The position numbers and the translations under genes are program-made. This document shows positions 48,194-60,532 of a stretch of DNA of 64,000 nucleotides, one piece after another (within the stretch, counting starts at the first letter, position 1; the number at the start of each line of letters is the position of its first letter). The notes beneath the pieces were generated by a model. It had not been told where the DNA came from. It did not search any database and was given only the letters and a program-made list of their open reading frames with translations. The DNA lies in the NCBI GenBank assembly GCA_024509875.1, contig JAMPIV010005829.1, positions 186,001 to 250,000 on the forward strand. Reading direction: 5' to 3'. The DNA comes from Oreohelix idahoensis (Eukaryota > Mollusca > Gastropoda > Stylommatophora > Oreohelicidae).

Positions 48194-50110
48194 AATAGGC
48201 AATAATTTAAATTTTTTTTTCAAACCTCTTAGCATGGGGATGGCGTATACTAGTATTATTAATAGACTGGTATGTTAATTTGTTAGCATTGCTTAATTTT
48301 TTTTATTAGTAATTATTTGTTATTAATGTTTATTAGTAGTATTGATATTATTATTAAGGTAAGCACACTAAACACTTTATTGAAAAATCTATGCATTATT
48401 AATTTTTTTTTTTTTAAATTAGGCATGGACCCCAAAGAGCCCCGTGTCCCCAGGCTTCAGTTTACTCAGCCTAATGGATAATCCGCCCATGTATATATGT
48501 ATCCAGTTTCCTTCTACGAGTCTTTTGAATCTCCTTCCAATTTCTTACCCATGGGTGTTTCACAGAAGAACTCACTTATCAGGCTATCAGCTGCTTTCTT
48601 CAAAAGTCTGTCCTACTTGTCGTAGATTTTTGATAGGGGAATTAAGACTTGGGTTGGTCCCTTCTGAATAGATTAGAACAAGTGATAGCAACAGTGAGAG
48701 ATAATAATAGAAATAGATTTCGCGAGTGAGATGGTGGAAAATAATAGTTTCTGTCCCTGAAATCGAGAAAACCTCTCTCTTTCAGCCTATCTCTACAACA
48801 GATCTAGATGAGTCAGACAGTCTAATATAATATATATTAATATATATCTCCACTCACATACACACACACACATAAGTGACGACAGTTAGACGCACAGACG
48901 TGGAAAAACTATAACTATGAAATATCGATATTTTGGAACAAGCTGACCGACACGCTTGAATAAAAATTATGTAAATTTTATTAACATAAGGAAAATTGTC
49001 CATAACAAATAAGGGTGCTTATCAAGCACATATAATTACACATAGGTTAATGAATTACTAAAAGAACAATAGACCCATAGGTGTAATCCTTTCCCTCTAT
49101 GTAGAGCCCACGATCCCGTTAGCATAAAAGTTATAGCCTCCAAAGAGTCACAGACATATACGCTATGTTCTATGATTTCTCCTCTATAGTTTAAGAACAG
49201 AGTTGATATATTAATCTATCCTAAGAGGAAATCAGCATTTGCAACACAACTAGCATATAAGAAATACAAAGTGGGTGAAATTTGTTATACAATAAAAGAG
49301 TCACTCATTCCTGCTCTCATTCTATTCATACAACAGTGGCCACTGACAATCTTGCTACTTACAGACTGGATTTTTTCCTTTCTGGAACAATCTTTGGGAC
49401 ATACACACATACAGCAGCGCCAGTTATTTTTCGCCAAGAGAACCCCAGCTCCTCAAAAGACAGAATCAAATCCACTGTTCCGGGGAGCGTTCCCTTGGTT
49501 ATTATTATTTGGATTACTGGTTATGTCTCTAGGAAAAATCAGTTCAGCTAAGAGATGCCACAAAGCTCACAGTGTCAGAATCTTGAGGTTTCCAGTACTT
49601 TAGGAAATGTCAGGTTGGTAACTTCACTCAGTATAAACAATTGATTGTCACACCACAACTTGATTTTTAAAAAACCCCGTCGGAAAAAGTTATTGTTAGT
49701 AATTTCTCTTGCCACAGGGCTGAATATTTCAATGAGAATGTTGTGAAGAATTATAATCTGGCTCGATAGGCCCAGTTATTTCATTTAGTATTAAAGTTAG
49801 TGAGATGAGTACTCTGTCTCTTTCTGGATGCAAACACCACGCCAGACTGGTGGTAACTTGGAAACTCACTTATTTAAATTACAAAATGTTTCTTCTATGG
49901 TTTTCTCATATACTGAAACAAAACAGCTGGTAGAGGTTGGGCTGACCCAAACTGTATAAGGAAGAAAAAAGTACAAAATACTTAACCACAATATTATACA
50001 CACATCCTATCCTACCCTCGCGTAAAATATAATATTATATTCACTTCGGTTATTAACTTTAAGTTAGAGACTATAAGCTAAGCGCTTGTCTCATCGTTTA
50101 AACTTGAGTG
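48194..50110. other. No confident gene; possible MITE end
   Basis: 48424-48493, read on the minus strand, starts ATGGGCGGATTATCCATTAG and looks like one end of a non-autonomous DNA element. A 110-codon hydrophobic frame at 49271-49603 has no motif and probably is not coding. Confidence 0.35.
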
Positions 50111-50443
50111 AAATATATTCTAACTCCGCATATGCCGGTTCCAAGCCCGGATGAAAAAAGAGGAGGGCGGCCTGCATGGAGGCCGTAAGGAGGAAGTCCC
50201 TCCACCATGCAAAAGCACAACAGGCCAATCACCTGTTTGCTTTAAATCACGATTACGAGCAATACAAGAGAGAAAACTGGACAGATTCTAAAGGCGACGA
50301 ACTGGAACGGACTACGGACTACGACTTATGGAACTTGGAACATATGTATAAATGGGAAGGAAGAAGAGCTGGTGGAAGAGATGAGGAAAACAAAACTAGA
50401 AATCCTGGCTATAACGGAAACAAAGAAATAAGGACAAGGAGTC

Positions 50444-51967
50444 ATGGATCTCGATGGCAACACGCTGCTCTACAGTGGTGTACCCACATCTGAAAGAGCT
50501 AATGGGGGCGTGGGTTGCATTGTGGCCAAAAACCAGAAAGATAGTATCAAGGGATGGAACTTTGTCTCGGAGCGCATTATGGTTGTAAAACTAAAAGAAG
50601 GAGAAACCAAAGTCAACCTGGTCATAGTGTATGGGCCAAATGAGGATGAGAGAGCAGAGGTCAAGGAGGAATTCTTCGAGCTGCTTCAAAGGACAGTGGA
50701 TGACTGCCTAGATGAAGTTATCATGCTCGGAGATTTTAATGCCAGAGTTGGAAATGACCATGCTAGATGGGGTGGAGTTATCGGAAGATATGGAGAAGAT
50801 ACTCTCAATGACAATGGAAAGCGACTCCTTAGATTCTGTAGTGTGCAGAATCTGATCATTACAAACACAAAGTTCCCCCATAAGCGCATACATGCATACA
50901 CTAGATGTGAACCAACAAAGAATGAGAAGTCAGTGATCGACTATGCCATTGTTCGGAGAAGCTCATTCCAATATGTCCGAGATGCTAGAGTCTGGAGGGG
51001 GCCAGAGATTGGAAGTGATCACTACCAGCTAACAATCAAAAGAACAACTGAAAGAGTTGCTCAGCCTAGGAACTGCCCAATATCACGCAAGAAACCAAGT
51101 AACCGAGCAGGAGAAATGAGCATTAGGACCTACAAGCTGAGAGAGCCAGAAATTAAGACCAGATATCAGGGGCTTATTGCTGCGGCGGTGAGCAACACAG
51201 AAGAACGACCTGATGACTTGGAAACCCTCTGGATTAAATTCAAGGATATCATAAAGACAGCTGCTGCAGAAGCATGCGGTGAAGTCCGACTTGGGAACAA
51301 GAGAAAGAGGACACCTTGGTCGACAGAGGAAGTCAAAGAGAAAATAAGAGAGAAGAAAATGGCATGGAAACAATACTTAGGAGCTAAAAACACAACAGGA
51401 CAAATGGAAAAATATAGAGAATATGTGACACTCAGAACAGAAGCAAAGAACAAAGTGCTAGCAGCAAAACATAAGTCCTGGGAAGAATTTGGAGAAAAGC
51501 TAGAAAAAGATGCACAAGAAAACCAGAAATTGTTTTATAAGACCCTAAAGAACATGAGGAAGGAAAAACAATGCCCTCTCAAATTTATAAAGGACAAGCA
51601 AAGCAAATTGCTTACTGCCTCGAAGGAAGTGATGGAAAGATGGAAAGAATATTTCTCAGAACTCCTGGATGGTGAGCAAGGTCAAGCATCAGAAATGATA
51701 AACACTAGCACAGAAGAGAAAACCAATGATGGTGAAGATGACATAAAGATGGAAGAACTGAAGGCAGCACTGGAGAAAATCAAGATGGGCAAAGTTGCAG
51801 GGCATGATGGTATAACACCAGAAATGGTTAAGTTCGTGGGAGCATCAGGTGACCTATTACTCTTAAGGGTTTTACAGGCAGCGTGGTGCAACAAGACCAT
51901 GCCAAAGGATTGGGAGATTGCCATCATAACACCAATTTTAAATAAGGGTGACAATCGACAGTGTTGA
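50444..51967 (+). pseudogene. RTE ORF2, apurinic-type endonuclease and start of RT
   Basis: In this 507-codon piece, residues 92-104 hold MLGDFNARVG, 139-144 TNTKFP, 163-167 SVIDY and 190-193 GSDH, the APE-like endonuclease motifs that nick target DNA. A charged linker follows. Residues about 460-505 begin RT (KVAGHDGITPEM, then AIITPILNKGDN). The upstream frame is closed by TAA at 50428-50430, where the copy at 19755 has AAA. The downstream end is TGA at 51965-51967, where other copies have GGA. Both are single-base nonsense changes, so the start at 50444 is not the original one. Confidence 0.85.
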
Positions 51968-53281
51968 AACCATAGAGGCATATCCCTTCTCAGTGTCCCT
52001 TGTAAAATCTACTCTAGAATGCTAGAGCAGAGAATCCGACGCCTAGCTGAGCCACAATTGGATGAGGTCCAGTGCGGATTCCGAGCAAACCGAAGTACTC
52101 AAGACCTAATCTTCACACTCAGACAGCTGAGTGAAAAGGCCCTTGAGTATAAGAGTGAGATCCATCTTTGTTTCATAGATCTGGAAAAGGCATTTGACAG
52201 GGTCCCCTGGAGCAAACTTTAGGATTGTTTGGCAAGGAAGAACATTCCAGCACCTCTGATTCATGCTATACAGAGCTTCTACAAGTCTTGCAGAAATTAT
52301 GTGAGGACAGCAAACCCTAAGTCAGAAGAGTTCAGGACCACCACTGGTGTAAGACAAGGTGATATCCTATCAACTTACCTCTTCATACTCCTTATGGACG
52401 ATGTCATCAAGGCATGTAGGGAGAGAACAAGAAAGTATTCAGTGGGGTACTGGAAGATGAGACAGGTCTATATTTCGGAGCTGGCATTTGCTGATGATGT
52501 TGCCCTGATTGCTAAATCAGAGGCACATCTACAATCCAACCTGCAAGTCTGGAAGGAAGAGCTGGAGAAGAGAGGGATGGTCATAAGCAGCTCTAAAACA
52601 AAATCCATAGTGATATCACGAGAAGAAAGAAGACATCAGATTAAGCTGGGAGAACAGGTCCTGGAGCAGGTCGACCACTTTAAATACCTCGGAGCTATTA
52701 TAGACCGAAAGAGAGGCATCAAAGAAGAGTTGGCCACTCGAAAAGCAGCCGCTGGGAGACTTTTTCAGGCCATAAATCGAGGATTCCTCAGCTAGAGAGA
52801 GGTTGGTAAGAAAACGAAGATGGCTGTACACCGCTCCACCTATGTTCCAGTATTGACATATGGATGCGAGTCATGGGCAATGACTACAACCCATAAAAGC
52901 CAGATCCAAACCTCAGAAATGAGGTATCTGAGGAAGGTGGTTGAAGTAACAAGAAGAGACATGGTACGCAACCAGACGATACGTCAAGGCCTTAAATCCT
53001 ACCCCCTGCAGACCCAAGTAGAACAGGCCCAATTAAGATGGTTTGGTCATGTCTGCAGAATGGGAGAAGATCGGATACCACGACAAGCATGGGAAACAAA
53101 GAGCCAAGGATCCAGACCCCGAGGACGACCCAGAGTCCGCTGGGAGGACAACATTAGACAATCTTTGAAGGACAGAGGACTAGAATGGAACCAGGCCAGG
53201 AGGAAGACAGCCGATAGGATAGTCTGGCACTCTCTCTTCCAAACCTCTACACCACACGGTAGAAGGGGAACGACTAAGTAA
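51968..53281 (+). pseudogene. RTE ORF2, reverse transcriptase and C-terminal part
   Basis: The same frame continues in pieces 52019-52222, 52229-52795 and 52820-53281. Motifs are QCGFRANRSTQDLIFTLRQL, DLEKAFDRVPW, GVRQGDILSTYLF, the catalytic LAFADDVALIAKS, FKYLGAIIDRK, YGCESWAMTT, LRWFGHVCRMGEDR and VRWEDNIRQSLKDR. Stops TAG at 52220-52222 (TGG in relatives) and TAG near 52793-52795 break it. No frameshift is needed to read the whole protein. All lesions are substitutions. Confidence 0.88.
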
Positions 53282-53302
53282 GTAAGTAAGAAATATATTC
53301 TA

Positions 53303-53604
53303 GTCATTACAAAAATCAATCATCATAAATTAGAAATACATACGTATTTTGTCAATACTCAATGATGAATCAGTGCATTTACTAGTTAGTTAAAAATATT
53401 CTCGGACTGGTTACAAGCAATTTAATTAAATTTATTTATAGCTGTATGAGTTTTAGCTAGAAATTATAATTTATTCTGGTTTCCACTGTAACACAATAAC
53501 TAGAGAAATATTAACTGACTTATCATTTAATCACTCTGCACAGAAATTAAACTATGAAAAAATAAAATTCGAACTATCAATTAATCACTCGACAATACTA
53601 GTCA
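53303..53604. other. No recognisable gene
   Basis: AT-rich flank of the RTE insertion. Confidence 0.4.
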
Positions 53605-53991
<387 letters not shown>

Positions 53992-54006
53992 TCACTCCCC
54001 TGTTCA

Positions 54007-55293
54007 CAAAGTTCCGGGACTCATTTTTTTTATTCGAATAAGTAGACTTACATACTATTTGGTTCTATCTCCTTCAAAGTAGTTCCCTCACACTTATTCC
54101 AACATTCCTGCTACTGAAGGAAGCACCTCTGGTAGTCACTTTGCGGAATAGCCCTCATCTGTCTCGTCGCGTTGGCTTGAATCTGCTCAATGTCATCGAA
54201 TCTACGACCTTTCATTGTTTTCTTAAGTTGCGGGAACAAGAAAAAGTGATGCGGAGCAAGATCGAGTGAGTATGGAGGATGCGGGAGCAATGGAATGTTG
54301 TGTTTCGTCAAAAATGCGTTTGTGGTGACAGACCTGTGTGCAGGTGCATTGTCATGATGAACAAGCCAATTGCCTGTGCGCCACTTCTCAGTGCGATGTC
54401 TGCGCACAGCGTCGCGGAGGCGTTGCAGGATTGTTTTGTAGAATTCAGCATTGAAACTCTGTCCTATAGGGACGTATTCATCATGCACCAGGCCATCAAT
54501 GTCGAAAAACGCTACTAACAAGGTCTTGACATTGGACTTGACCTGTCGTGCCTTCTTCGGCCGAGGAGATGATTGCGTTTGCCACTGGGAGGACATTTGC
54601 TTTGTTTCCGGGTCATATCCGTACACCCAGCTTTCATCACCAGTTATTATCGAGGACATGAAATTTGCGTCGTTTTTTGCTATCTCAAGGAGGTCAGTGC
54701 AAATGGACAACCGATCGTCCTTCTGGTCCTCAGTCAGGTGGCGTGGCACGAGTTTCGCTGACACCCGTCTCATGTGCAAATCTTCAGTTACGATTTTATG
54801 ACACGTACCAATTGATATTCCAAGATCATCAGCAACCTCTCTGATAGTTAGACGTCGGTCAGCGCGTATCATTTCTTGCACACGTGCAACGAACTCGTCG
54901 GTGTGGGTGATGGAGGGTCTCCCTTGACGGGGGCCATCTTCAAAGGATCGGAGTCCACTTTTGAAAAGGGAATACCACTCAAATGTTTTAGATCTACTTA
55001 AACAGGACTCTCCGAAAGCTGTTTGCAACATTTCGAGAGTTTCGGAACCAGTTTTTCCTAGACAAAAACAGAAATCAATACGCACACGTTGTTGAATTTT
55101 GCTGTCCATTTTTGAAACGCGACGAGCACTATTACGTCACATCCGCTTATACGCTACCACACAGCGCATGCGCGAAATTACAAACTTCAGGTTTGGTACA
55201 TATAGTGGCACGTGGTTGACACGTGCACTGTGTTAATATCACCTAGCTCCTTATAACGGTTTTCCGGATAAAAAAATGAGTCCCGGAACTTTG
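54007..55293 (-). mobile_element. mariner DNA transposon, 1.29 kb
   Basis: The inverted ends CAAAGTTCCGGGACTCATTT (left) and their complement at 55275-55293 agree over about 26 bp. The right flank is TA (55294-55295); the left flank reads CA, so the TA target duplication appears mutated on one side. It carries one transposase gene. Element length is typical for mariner. Confidence 0.92.
54111..55109 (-). pseudogene. mariner transposase, catalytic Asp replaced
   Basis: The 332-codon frame has an N-terminal helix-turn-helix region (FEWYSLFKSG, GRPS), a second HTH (LTIREVADDLGISIGTCHKI) and a relic of WVPHEL (KLVPRHLTEDQK). Of the catalytic D,D34D triad, D158 (ITGDESW) and D253 (HHDNAPAH) are kept, but residue 288, exactly 34 residues further, is His (DLAPHHFFLF) where mariners have Asp. 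TAG at codon 333 cuts off a last stretch of about 20 codons that is still readable ([11 protein letters not shown]). The protein would be catalytically dead, though it could still bind DNA. Confidence 0.88.
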
Positions 55294-55295
55294 TA

Positions 55296-55932
55296 ATATA
55301 TATATTACCTCCAAACAGAACTACAGGCTCTCACCACGAAACTGAGAACTATCCTTTATACAGGTAGTCTAGAACTCGGCTATGTCGAGAAACAAAGAAC
55401 TTCTCTATACACGGTATTCAGAACGTAGAAAGTTGTCTACTGACTAAGGAGTACTGAAGTGAATGAAGTCTAAACTGCTCTGGTATAAATATATCTCTGA
55501 TGAAGGAAAAATGATTACGTCTAAAACCCGAAAACAGACTCATGTTTCCAGATGTAGCACCTTCGTCCCGATTACACATTTCCTTACTCATTCTACAGAT
55601 CAGAGAGATTTCTCACCCAGAACCCGAAAACCGACTTAACGCCTGCAGTCCATTCTCTCGATCTGATCAGACCTCGGCAATAAAACTTCCAGTGTGCGTT
55701 TTACACCTTCTGCTTTCTATGGCCATTCCCAGCGATCAATGTCTTTCATCTCAAATCTCTCCCCGAGAATTAATTACTCACAGGCGAACCGGTAAGGGAA
55801 GAACATGATAGACGATAGTCTGCCCTTTGGTTTCCAGATCTCTCACCCTGATCACTGTTACAACGATTTTTATGATCGCGGCCGATGATAATTACAGGTG
55901 AGCTGGACCAAGTCGCTCGTAAAACCTACATC
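55296..55932. other. No recognisable gene
   Basis: Pyrimidine-rich patches. GAGATTTCTCACCCAGAACC and nearby AAACCCGAAAAC words recur loosely. No frame with a motif. Confidence 0.35.
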
Positions 55933-56357
55933 ATGATAGGAAACTCTTTACAGAGCGATACAACAGGAAGCAATCTGATCATCAGAAGAAGTCCCCCCGT
56001 CCGACAAGTGTTTCGGTCCTATATACTCCTTTACACTCTAAGGGGGGCGGGCCCACTTGGGTCATGACTCCCAAGCGTCTCAGCTTCCTGTTGTCTTGCA
56101 TCGAAAATGAACCCATTTCACTTATGGTAGCAACTTTAAATTCCACAACTCCGCCAGCCGTGGAGGCAATTGTGAAAGTAACAAAGAGAAGACAAATTAT
56201 TCCGTTCGTTCCGTCGCACACACTGAGACACCAGCGCGAAGTCAACGAGTCGCCACTGCGCGTTCCCCACTGGACTTTTGATACTGACACCCCTTATAGT
56301 ATACACCGCTTGTCGCCCCTGAGTCGCAGCCCGTTCACTAGTCCACCACAAACCTCA
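55933..56357 (-). repeat. 425-bp direct repeat, distal copy (3' of the R2-type LINE)
   Basis: Same length and near-identical to 59886-60310; the one difference I found is at 55946 (C here, T there). Read on the minus strand it starts TGAGGTTTGTGGTGG, has TATACTATAAGG about 70 bp in and ends TTTCCTATCAT. Its nature (target duplication, LTR-like repeat or pre-existing duplication) is unresolved. Confidence 0.9.
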
Positions 56358-56412
56358 GCGTATTGTGGACTTAGAAAAATTCCTGGTGTTTTCTGTACCG
56401 CAGCGTTTATTG

Positions 56413-57186
56413 TTACGATCTCCATTCCCCATTGCGGTTGTTCCACAGCCAGCCTGATGCCTTTTCGGCAGTTTCACTAAGCCTCTTCAGGGCCCTTGTT
56501 CTCGACTGTCCCCTCAGCCCCAACAGTTTCAATAGATCATACACTGATGCAGCCACAAGCCCTCTTGCACCCACTTCAACAGCCATGACCCTTGCAGTGA
56601 ACCCATCGTGTCTCAGATCCGCGGCCAGATCACTATACTTGGCCGCTTTGAACGAATGTTGCTCATCTAATCTGGATTCAAATGGCACGGTCAGTTCAAT
56701 CAGTATGACCTGAAGCGTTGCTGCAGAATGAAGCACTATATCCGGCCGTCTCCGCGATTTTCGGATACTCTCTGGATATGTCCCTCGTCCAGGTAGGTCT
56801 ACCGCCATCTCCCAATCATTTTCACAATCAAGAAGAGATGGTAAACTGCTACCAGGTTTATTCGGTTTGGGGTGTGCTGACTTTCCTGCCCTCAGAAAGT
56901 ATGTGTTTGCGGTGTCTGGCCGGACTTTGCTATTCGCCTTCATTCTTGCCAGATCTATTGTCGCAGCAAGCTCATTTAGCACTTTGTTATGGCACCAAGT
57001 GTATCGCCCTTGCCCTAATGACACCTTACACGCTGAGAGCACGTGTTCAAGTGTCTGCCTCCCCTGGCACAGGGGGCACTGCTCATCATCCGACTTTCCC
57101 ATTTCACAAGGTTGCCGATGGCAGCAGGTCATACAGTGATCTGACAACGAAGCTGAGCCTAAGAGGTGCCATATGCCATATATCAT
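56413..57186 (-). pseudogene. R2-type LINE, CCHC and RLE endonuclease region
   Basis: In this 257-codon frame C37, C40, H48 and C53 form CPLCQGRQTLEHVLSAC. The RLE follows: RPDIVL at 147-152, with E164 in IELTVPFE where R2 has an acidic residue, then K180, K183 and Y184 (FKAAKYSDL). This nuclease nicks the target to prime reverse transcription. The true start is the upstream RT frame. The first 30 codons before GKSDDEQC are out of phase with it, so the apparent Met at 57186 is not real. Confidence 0.82.
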
Positions 57187-59740
57187 TCCATGTCAAGGAC
57201 CTCTGCAGGGCTCCTTCCCATGTAGTCCATTGGCCTTGTTGGACCTGCTGCACTGCTTTTTGCAACCTCTTATCATTCTCAGCTTCTCGTATCTCCTGAA
57301 CTACCATGTCTCTGCGCTCCCTGCTTGATGCCTTGGACCACCAGCGGATGTCTCCATGACCAAATCCCCGTCTATTCGTTTGTGTGTATCCGATTACCTC
57401 TCTCAGTTTGAGTGACTCTTGGGCAGCATCAACAGCTTCTTCCACTTTCCACTTCCTTCCCGTTTTCAGTGTGGGCTGAATGGACTTAACCACGTCATCA
57501 GCTGACTCGCGTAGCATCATTGCAAGCCTTGCCTTTCCAACTTTGTACTCTTCAACAACTGACTTGAAAGGAAGCAGAAGTTTTGACTTTTTGCAGTACA
57601 GTGCTACATCTGACAGACCTGGTGGTACTCCTAACCATTTTCTCATGAACTTGTTGACCTTCTGCTCTATGGCTTCCACTGTACTTGTGCTTATTTCATA
57701 TATAAGCAGTGGCCACAGCAACTTTGGTATCAACATGAACTGGAGGCACCACAGTTTGAACTTCCCCAGGAGTCTGCTTTGGTCTATGATCTGTAGCCCT
57801 CTGTCTGCCATTTCTATTGTCTGTTGCACTGCCTTTGAGTCTTTTAATGAGGCATCGTACACCCTGCCAAGACTTTTAACAGGTTCCTCAATGACAGTAG
57901 GGATTCTTTGGTTGGAAACCGTGAATATGACCTCTGCTATCTTCCCTTTCCTGACTGATAGGCTTCTCGACTTCTTGGGTTTGAAGCTCATTCTGCACCA
58001 GCTGACTAGTTCATCCAGGCGTGCTAACATCCTCCGGGCCTGATGTTCATCTGATGTCAGAATTGTTGTGTCATCCATGAATGCTTTGAGCGGTGGCATG
58101 AGACACATTCCACCGAGCTTTGGACCTATAGCCATTCCTTCAGCCGCATTGAGGATTACCTGCATAGCCATCACGAATAGTATCGGAGAGATTGTACATC
58201 CCATCGCAATTCCAACTTCAAGGCCAATCCACTTCGTTGTGTACTCTCTGGTTGAAAATCTGACAGCAAACCCTGCGAAATACAGCTTCAGCATTGCTGC
58301 AATCTCTTGTGGAACATGATACATTTCTAGGGCCTGCCACAACATCTGGTGTGGAACGGATCCATAAGCATTCGCTAAATCCAACCAGATTACATGGAGG
58401 TTTGTTCTGTCAGACTTTGCCTTTTGGATTGCTTCCCATATCATTGTGGCATGCTCTAGACATCCTGGTGTACCTGGGATACCTCCTTTCTGAATGGTAG
58501 TGTCAATGTACCCATTTGCCAGGAGGTATGTAGTGAGTCTTTTCGCCATCACTGAGAAGAATATCTTCCCTTCCACATTGAGTAGTGAGATTGGCCTGAA
58601 CTGACTGATGTCTGTGGAATTTTGCTCCTTCGGGATGTAGACTCCGTTCGCCTTTCTCCATTCCTTGCTTACAAGCTGGGTTTTCCACGCACTCTTCAGT
58701 AAACGAAGCAGTCGTTTGAGCACCTCAGGGCATCTCTTATACACCACATATGGAACACCATTAGGACCTGGAGCTGACTTGCATCGAGCTTTCTGGACAA
58801 TGCTTTCTACCTCTTGCACCGTTGGGGGCTTGGTGTTAAATTCAGCTCCTGGCTTACTCGGCCATTTAAGGCCTGCCATGCTGCTGAGCGGCTCATCTTT
58901 GCGACCATCTGAATATGTCATTCCAAGGTGTTCTTCCAGGTCTTCTTTCCTGATGTTTAGCGTACCCGACCGTGGCTGCTCAAACAGTTCTTTGGCAAAC
59001 TTGAAGGGCTCCCTGAAGAATCTTTCCCTATCCATTTGAGTCTTCCTTTTCTTCCTGCACAACCTTTCTGCTCTACAAAGGGCATTATGTTGGCCTTTCA
59101 TGTGCTCCCAAACCTGACGTAACCCTTCCTTCTCTGCGGCAACTGCGTTTTTGAACAGTTTTCGGGCATGCTTCTTCTGTTTTCTGATTTCTTCTATTTT
59201 AATTTGTCTTCTGCTTTTTCGTGGTGGGTTACTTTCCCTTGCCTCCCTCACTCCGAACACTTTGCGACAGTGCAGATATATTATGTCGCCGAAGATTTCC
59301 AGCTTCTTCTCCAAAGTTATCTGCTTCAGGTTGTTATCCAACTCTTTTGCCAAGGCTTCGTCCAGCTGTTCCCAAAGCCCTTTTGCACTGGCGGGTGGAA
59401 ACTTGATTGCATCTCTCTTCCCGTCCAAGAAGTGTGTGAGATCATCATCAGGCAGATCAACTTGAATGTACTCAGCACTGTGGATTGACTCCTGGCTGCG
59501 TTCTTCTAACGTCTTATCCGTCGAGACAGAGCGCTTTTGATCTCCCCCAGATGACCTCCCACACCCCTTTTTCGTTCTGTGGATTTTCATTCCTCTCTGA
59601 GTAGAGAATTCCCTACCAAAGGCACATGGAAACTCCAGCCGTTGTTCAGAGCTCGAAGTCCGTGTAACGGGTCTGGTCGATTCCAATGAGGCGCCTGTGG
59701 ATTCATCATTCTCCCCCCTTTCGGTGAATCCTGGGGGCAT
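57104..59740 (-). pseudogene. R2-type LINE, zinc finger and reverse transcriptase region
   Basis: This 878-codon frame starts MPPGFTERGENDESTG. At 39-60 lies a C2H2-like finger (CAFGREFSTQRGMKIHRTKK then GC) in which the second Cys of the first pair seems lost. A basic linker follows. RT motifs: FRPISLLNVEGKIF near 381-394, WLDLANAYGSVPHQ with D454, GIAMGCTISPILF near 510-522, AFMDDTTIL with D556-D557 region at 553-561, then SLGRVYDAS. The frame stops at the RT-CCHC junction because of a 1-bp deletion, and the next domain is in another phase. It looks young: 2.6 kb is open. Confidence 0.88.
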
Positions 59741-59885
59741 CTATCGTTTTTGGGTTCTATAGCAATTGAATACAGCTTACGGGGTGCTAACCCGGTCAGC
59801 CGGTTTCTAGTCTTTCCCAGTGTCATCTGTCTTTCCAGAAGTCAATCGGTCTTTTCCCGATTGTCACTGGTTTGACCATGTAACT

Positions 59886-60310
59886 ATGATAGGAAACTTT
59901 TTACAGAGCGATACAACAGGAAGCAATCTGATCATCAGAAGAAGTCCCCCCGTCCGACAAGTGTTTCGGTCCTATATACTCCTTTACACTCTAAGGGGGG
60001 CGGGCCCACTTGGGTCATGACTCCCAAGCGTCTCAGCTTCCTGTTGTCTTGCATCGAAAATGAACCCATTTCACTTATGGTAGCAACTTTAAATTCCACA
60101 ACTCCGCCAGCCGTGGAGGCAATTGTGAAAGTAACAAAGAGAAGACAAATTATTCCGTTCGTTCCGTCGCACACACTGAGACACCAGCGCGAAGTCAACG
60201 AGTCGCCACTGCGCGTTCCCCACTGGACTTTTGATACTGACACCCCTTATAGTATACACCGCTTGTCGCCCCTGAGTCGCAGCCCGTTCACTAGTCCACC
60301 ACAAACCTCA
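59886..60310 (-). repeat. 425-bp direct repeat, proximal copy (5' of the R2-type LINE)
   Basis: Same orientation and length as 55933-56357. It lies upstream of the LINE ORF on the minus strand, so its TATA-like TATACTATAAGG near 60250 could serve as promoter. Confidence 0.9.
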
Positions 60311-60469
60311 TCAGAGAAAATGCAATTAAATGCTTGCTAACTTAGAAAAGAAATGACAAAGGTTTGAATAGGAGAGTTAAGTTCCCCCAGGCGTAGATGA
60401 CGAGACGTAGAAGAAGAAAATGAAGACAAAAAGAAAGATATATGAAATCGATAACATAATCTCTGCCAC

Positions 60470-60530
60470 ACTACTCAACGTCATCGTCATCTCACTTCTT
60501 GTTTCACTGGTATGTGTCTTATTCTTTATA
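60470..60530 (-). pseudogene. LINE family B piece downstream of the nested LINE D
   Basis: The minus strand reads AGAATAAGACACATACCAGT and GAAACAAGAAGTGAGATGA, matching the RQILVKHRMRR-coding part at 13440-13485. This is weak but collinear with the piece at 60831-61135. Confidence 0.45.
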
Positions 60531-60532
60531 TG

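Larger units (their letters stand above)
50123..53290 (+). mobile_element. Full-length RTE-type LINE, 3.2 kb, perfect TSD
   Basis: The exact 12-bp repeat AAATATATTCTA lies at 50111-50122 and 53291-53302. The 5' end matches that of the copy at 19755, and the 3' end is TAAGTAAGTAAGTAAG directly after the coding region. One frame runs through endonuclease and RT, interrupted only by point nonsense codons. The lack of an RNase H domain and of a 3' UTR plus the microsatellite-like tail point to the RTE clade. This is the best reference for the copies at 11115, 11281, 18078 and 19755. Confidence 0.92.
56358..59885 (-). mobile_element. R2/NeSL-type LINE with restriction-like endonuclease
   Basis: The element between the two 425-bp repeats encodes an N-terminal zinc finger, a central RT, and C-terminal CCHC and restriction-like endonuclease (RLE) domains. 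That order belongs to the R2/NeSL/HERO superfamily of non-LTR elements. The 5' leader is about 145 bp and the 3' UTR about 55 bp. There is no poly(A) or simple-repeat tail. The only clear lesions are two 1-bp deletions at the RT-CCHC junction near 57095-57110 and a damaged zinc finger. Confidence 0.88.

Noticed and set aside
49271..49603. 110-codon hydrophobic frame considered as a small membrane protein
   Set aside because: No signal context, no partner frame, surrounded by non-coding AT-rich DNA.
55982..56290. 102-codon frame within the 425-bp repeats considered as a gene
   Set aside because: It appears twice only because the repeats are identical; no motif.
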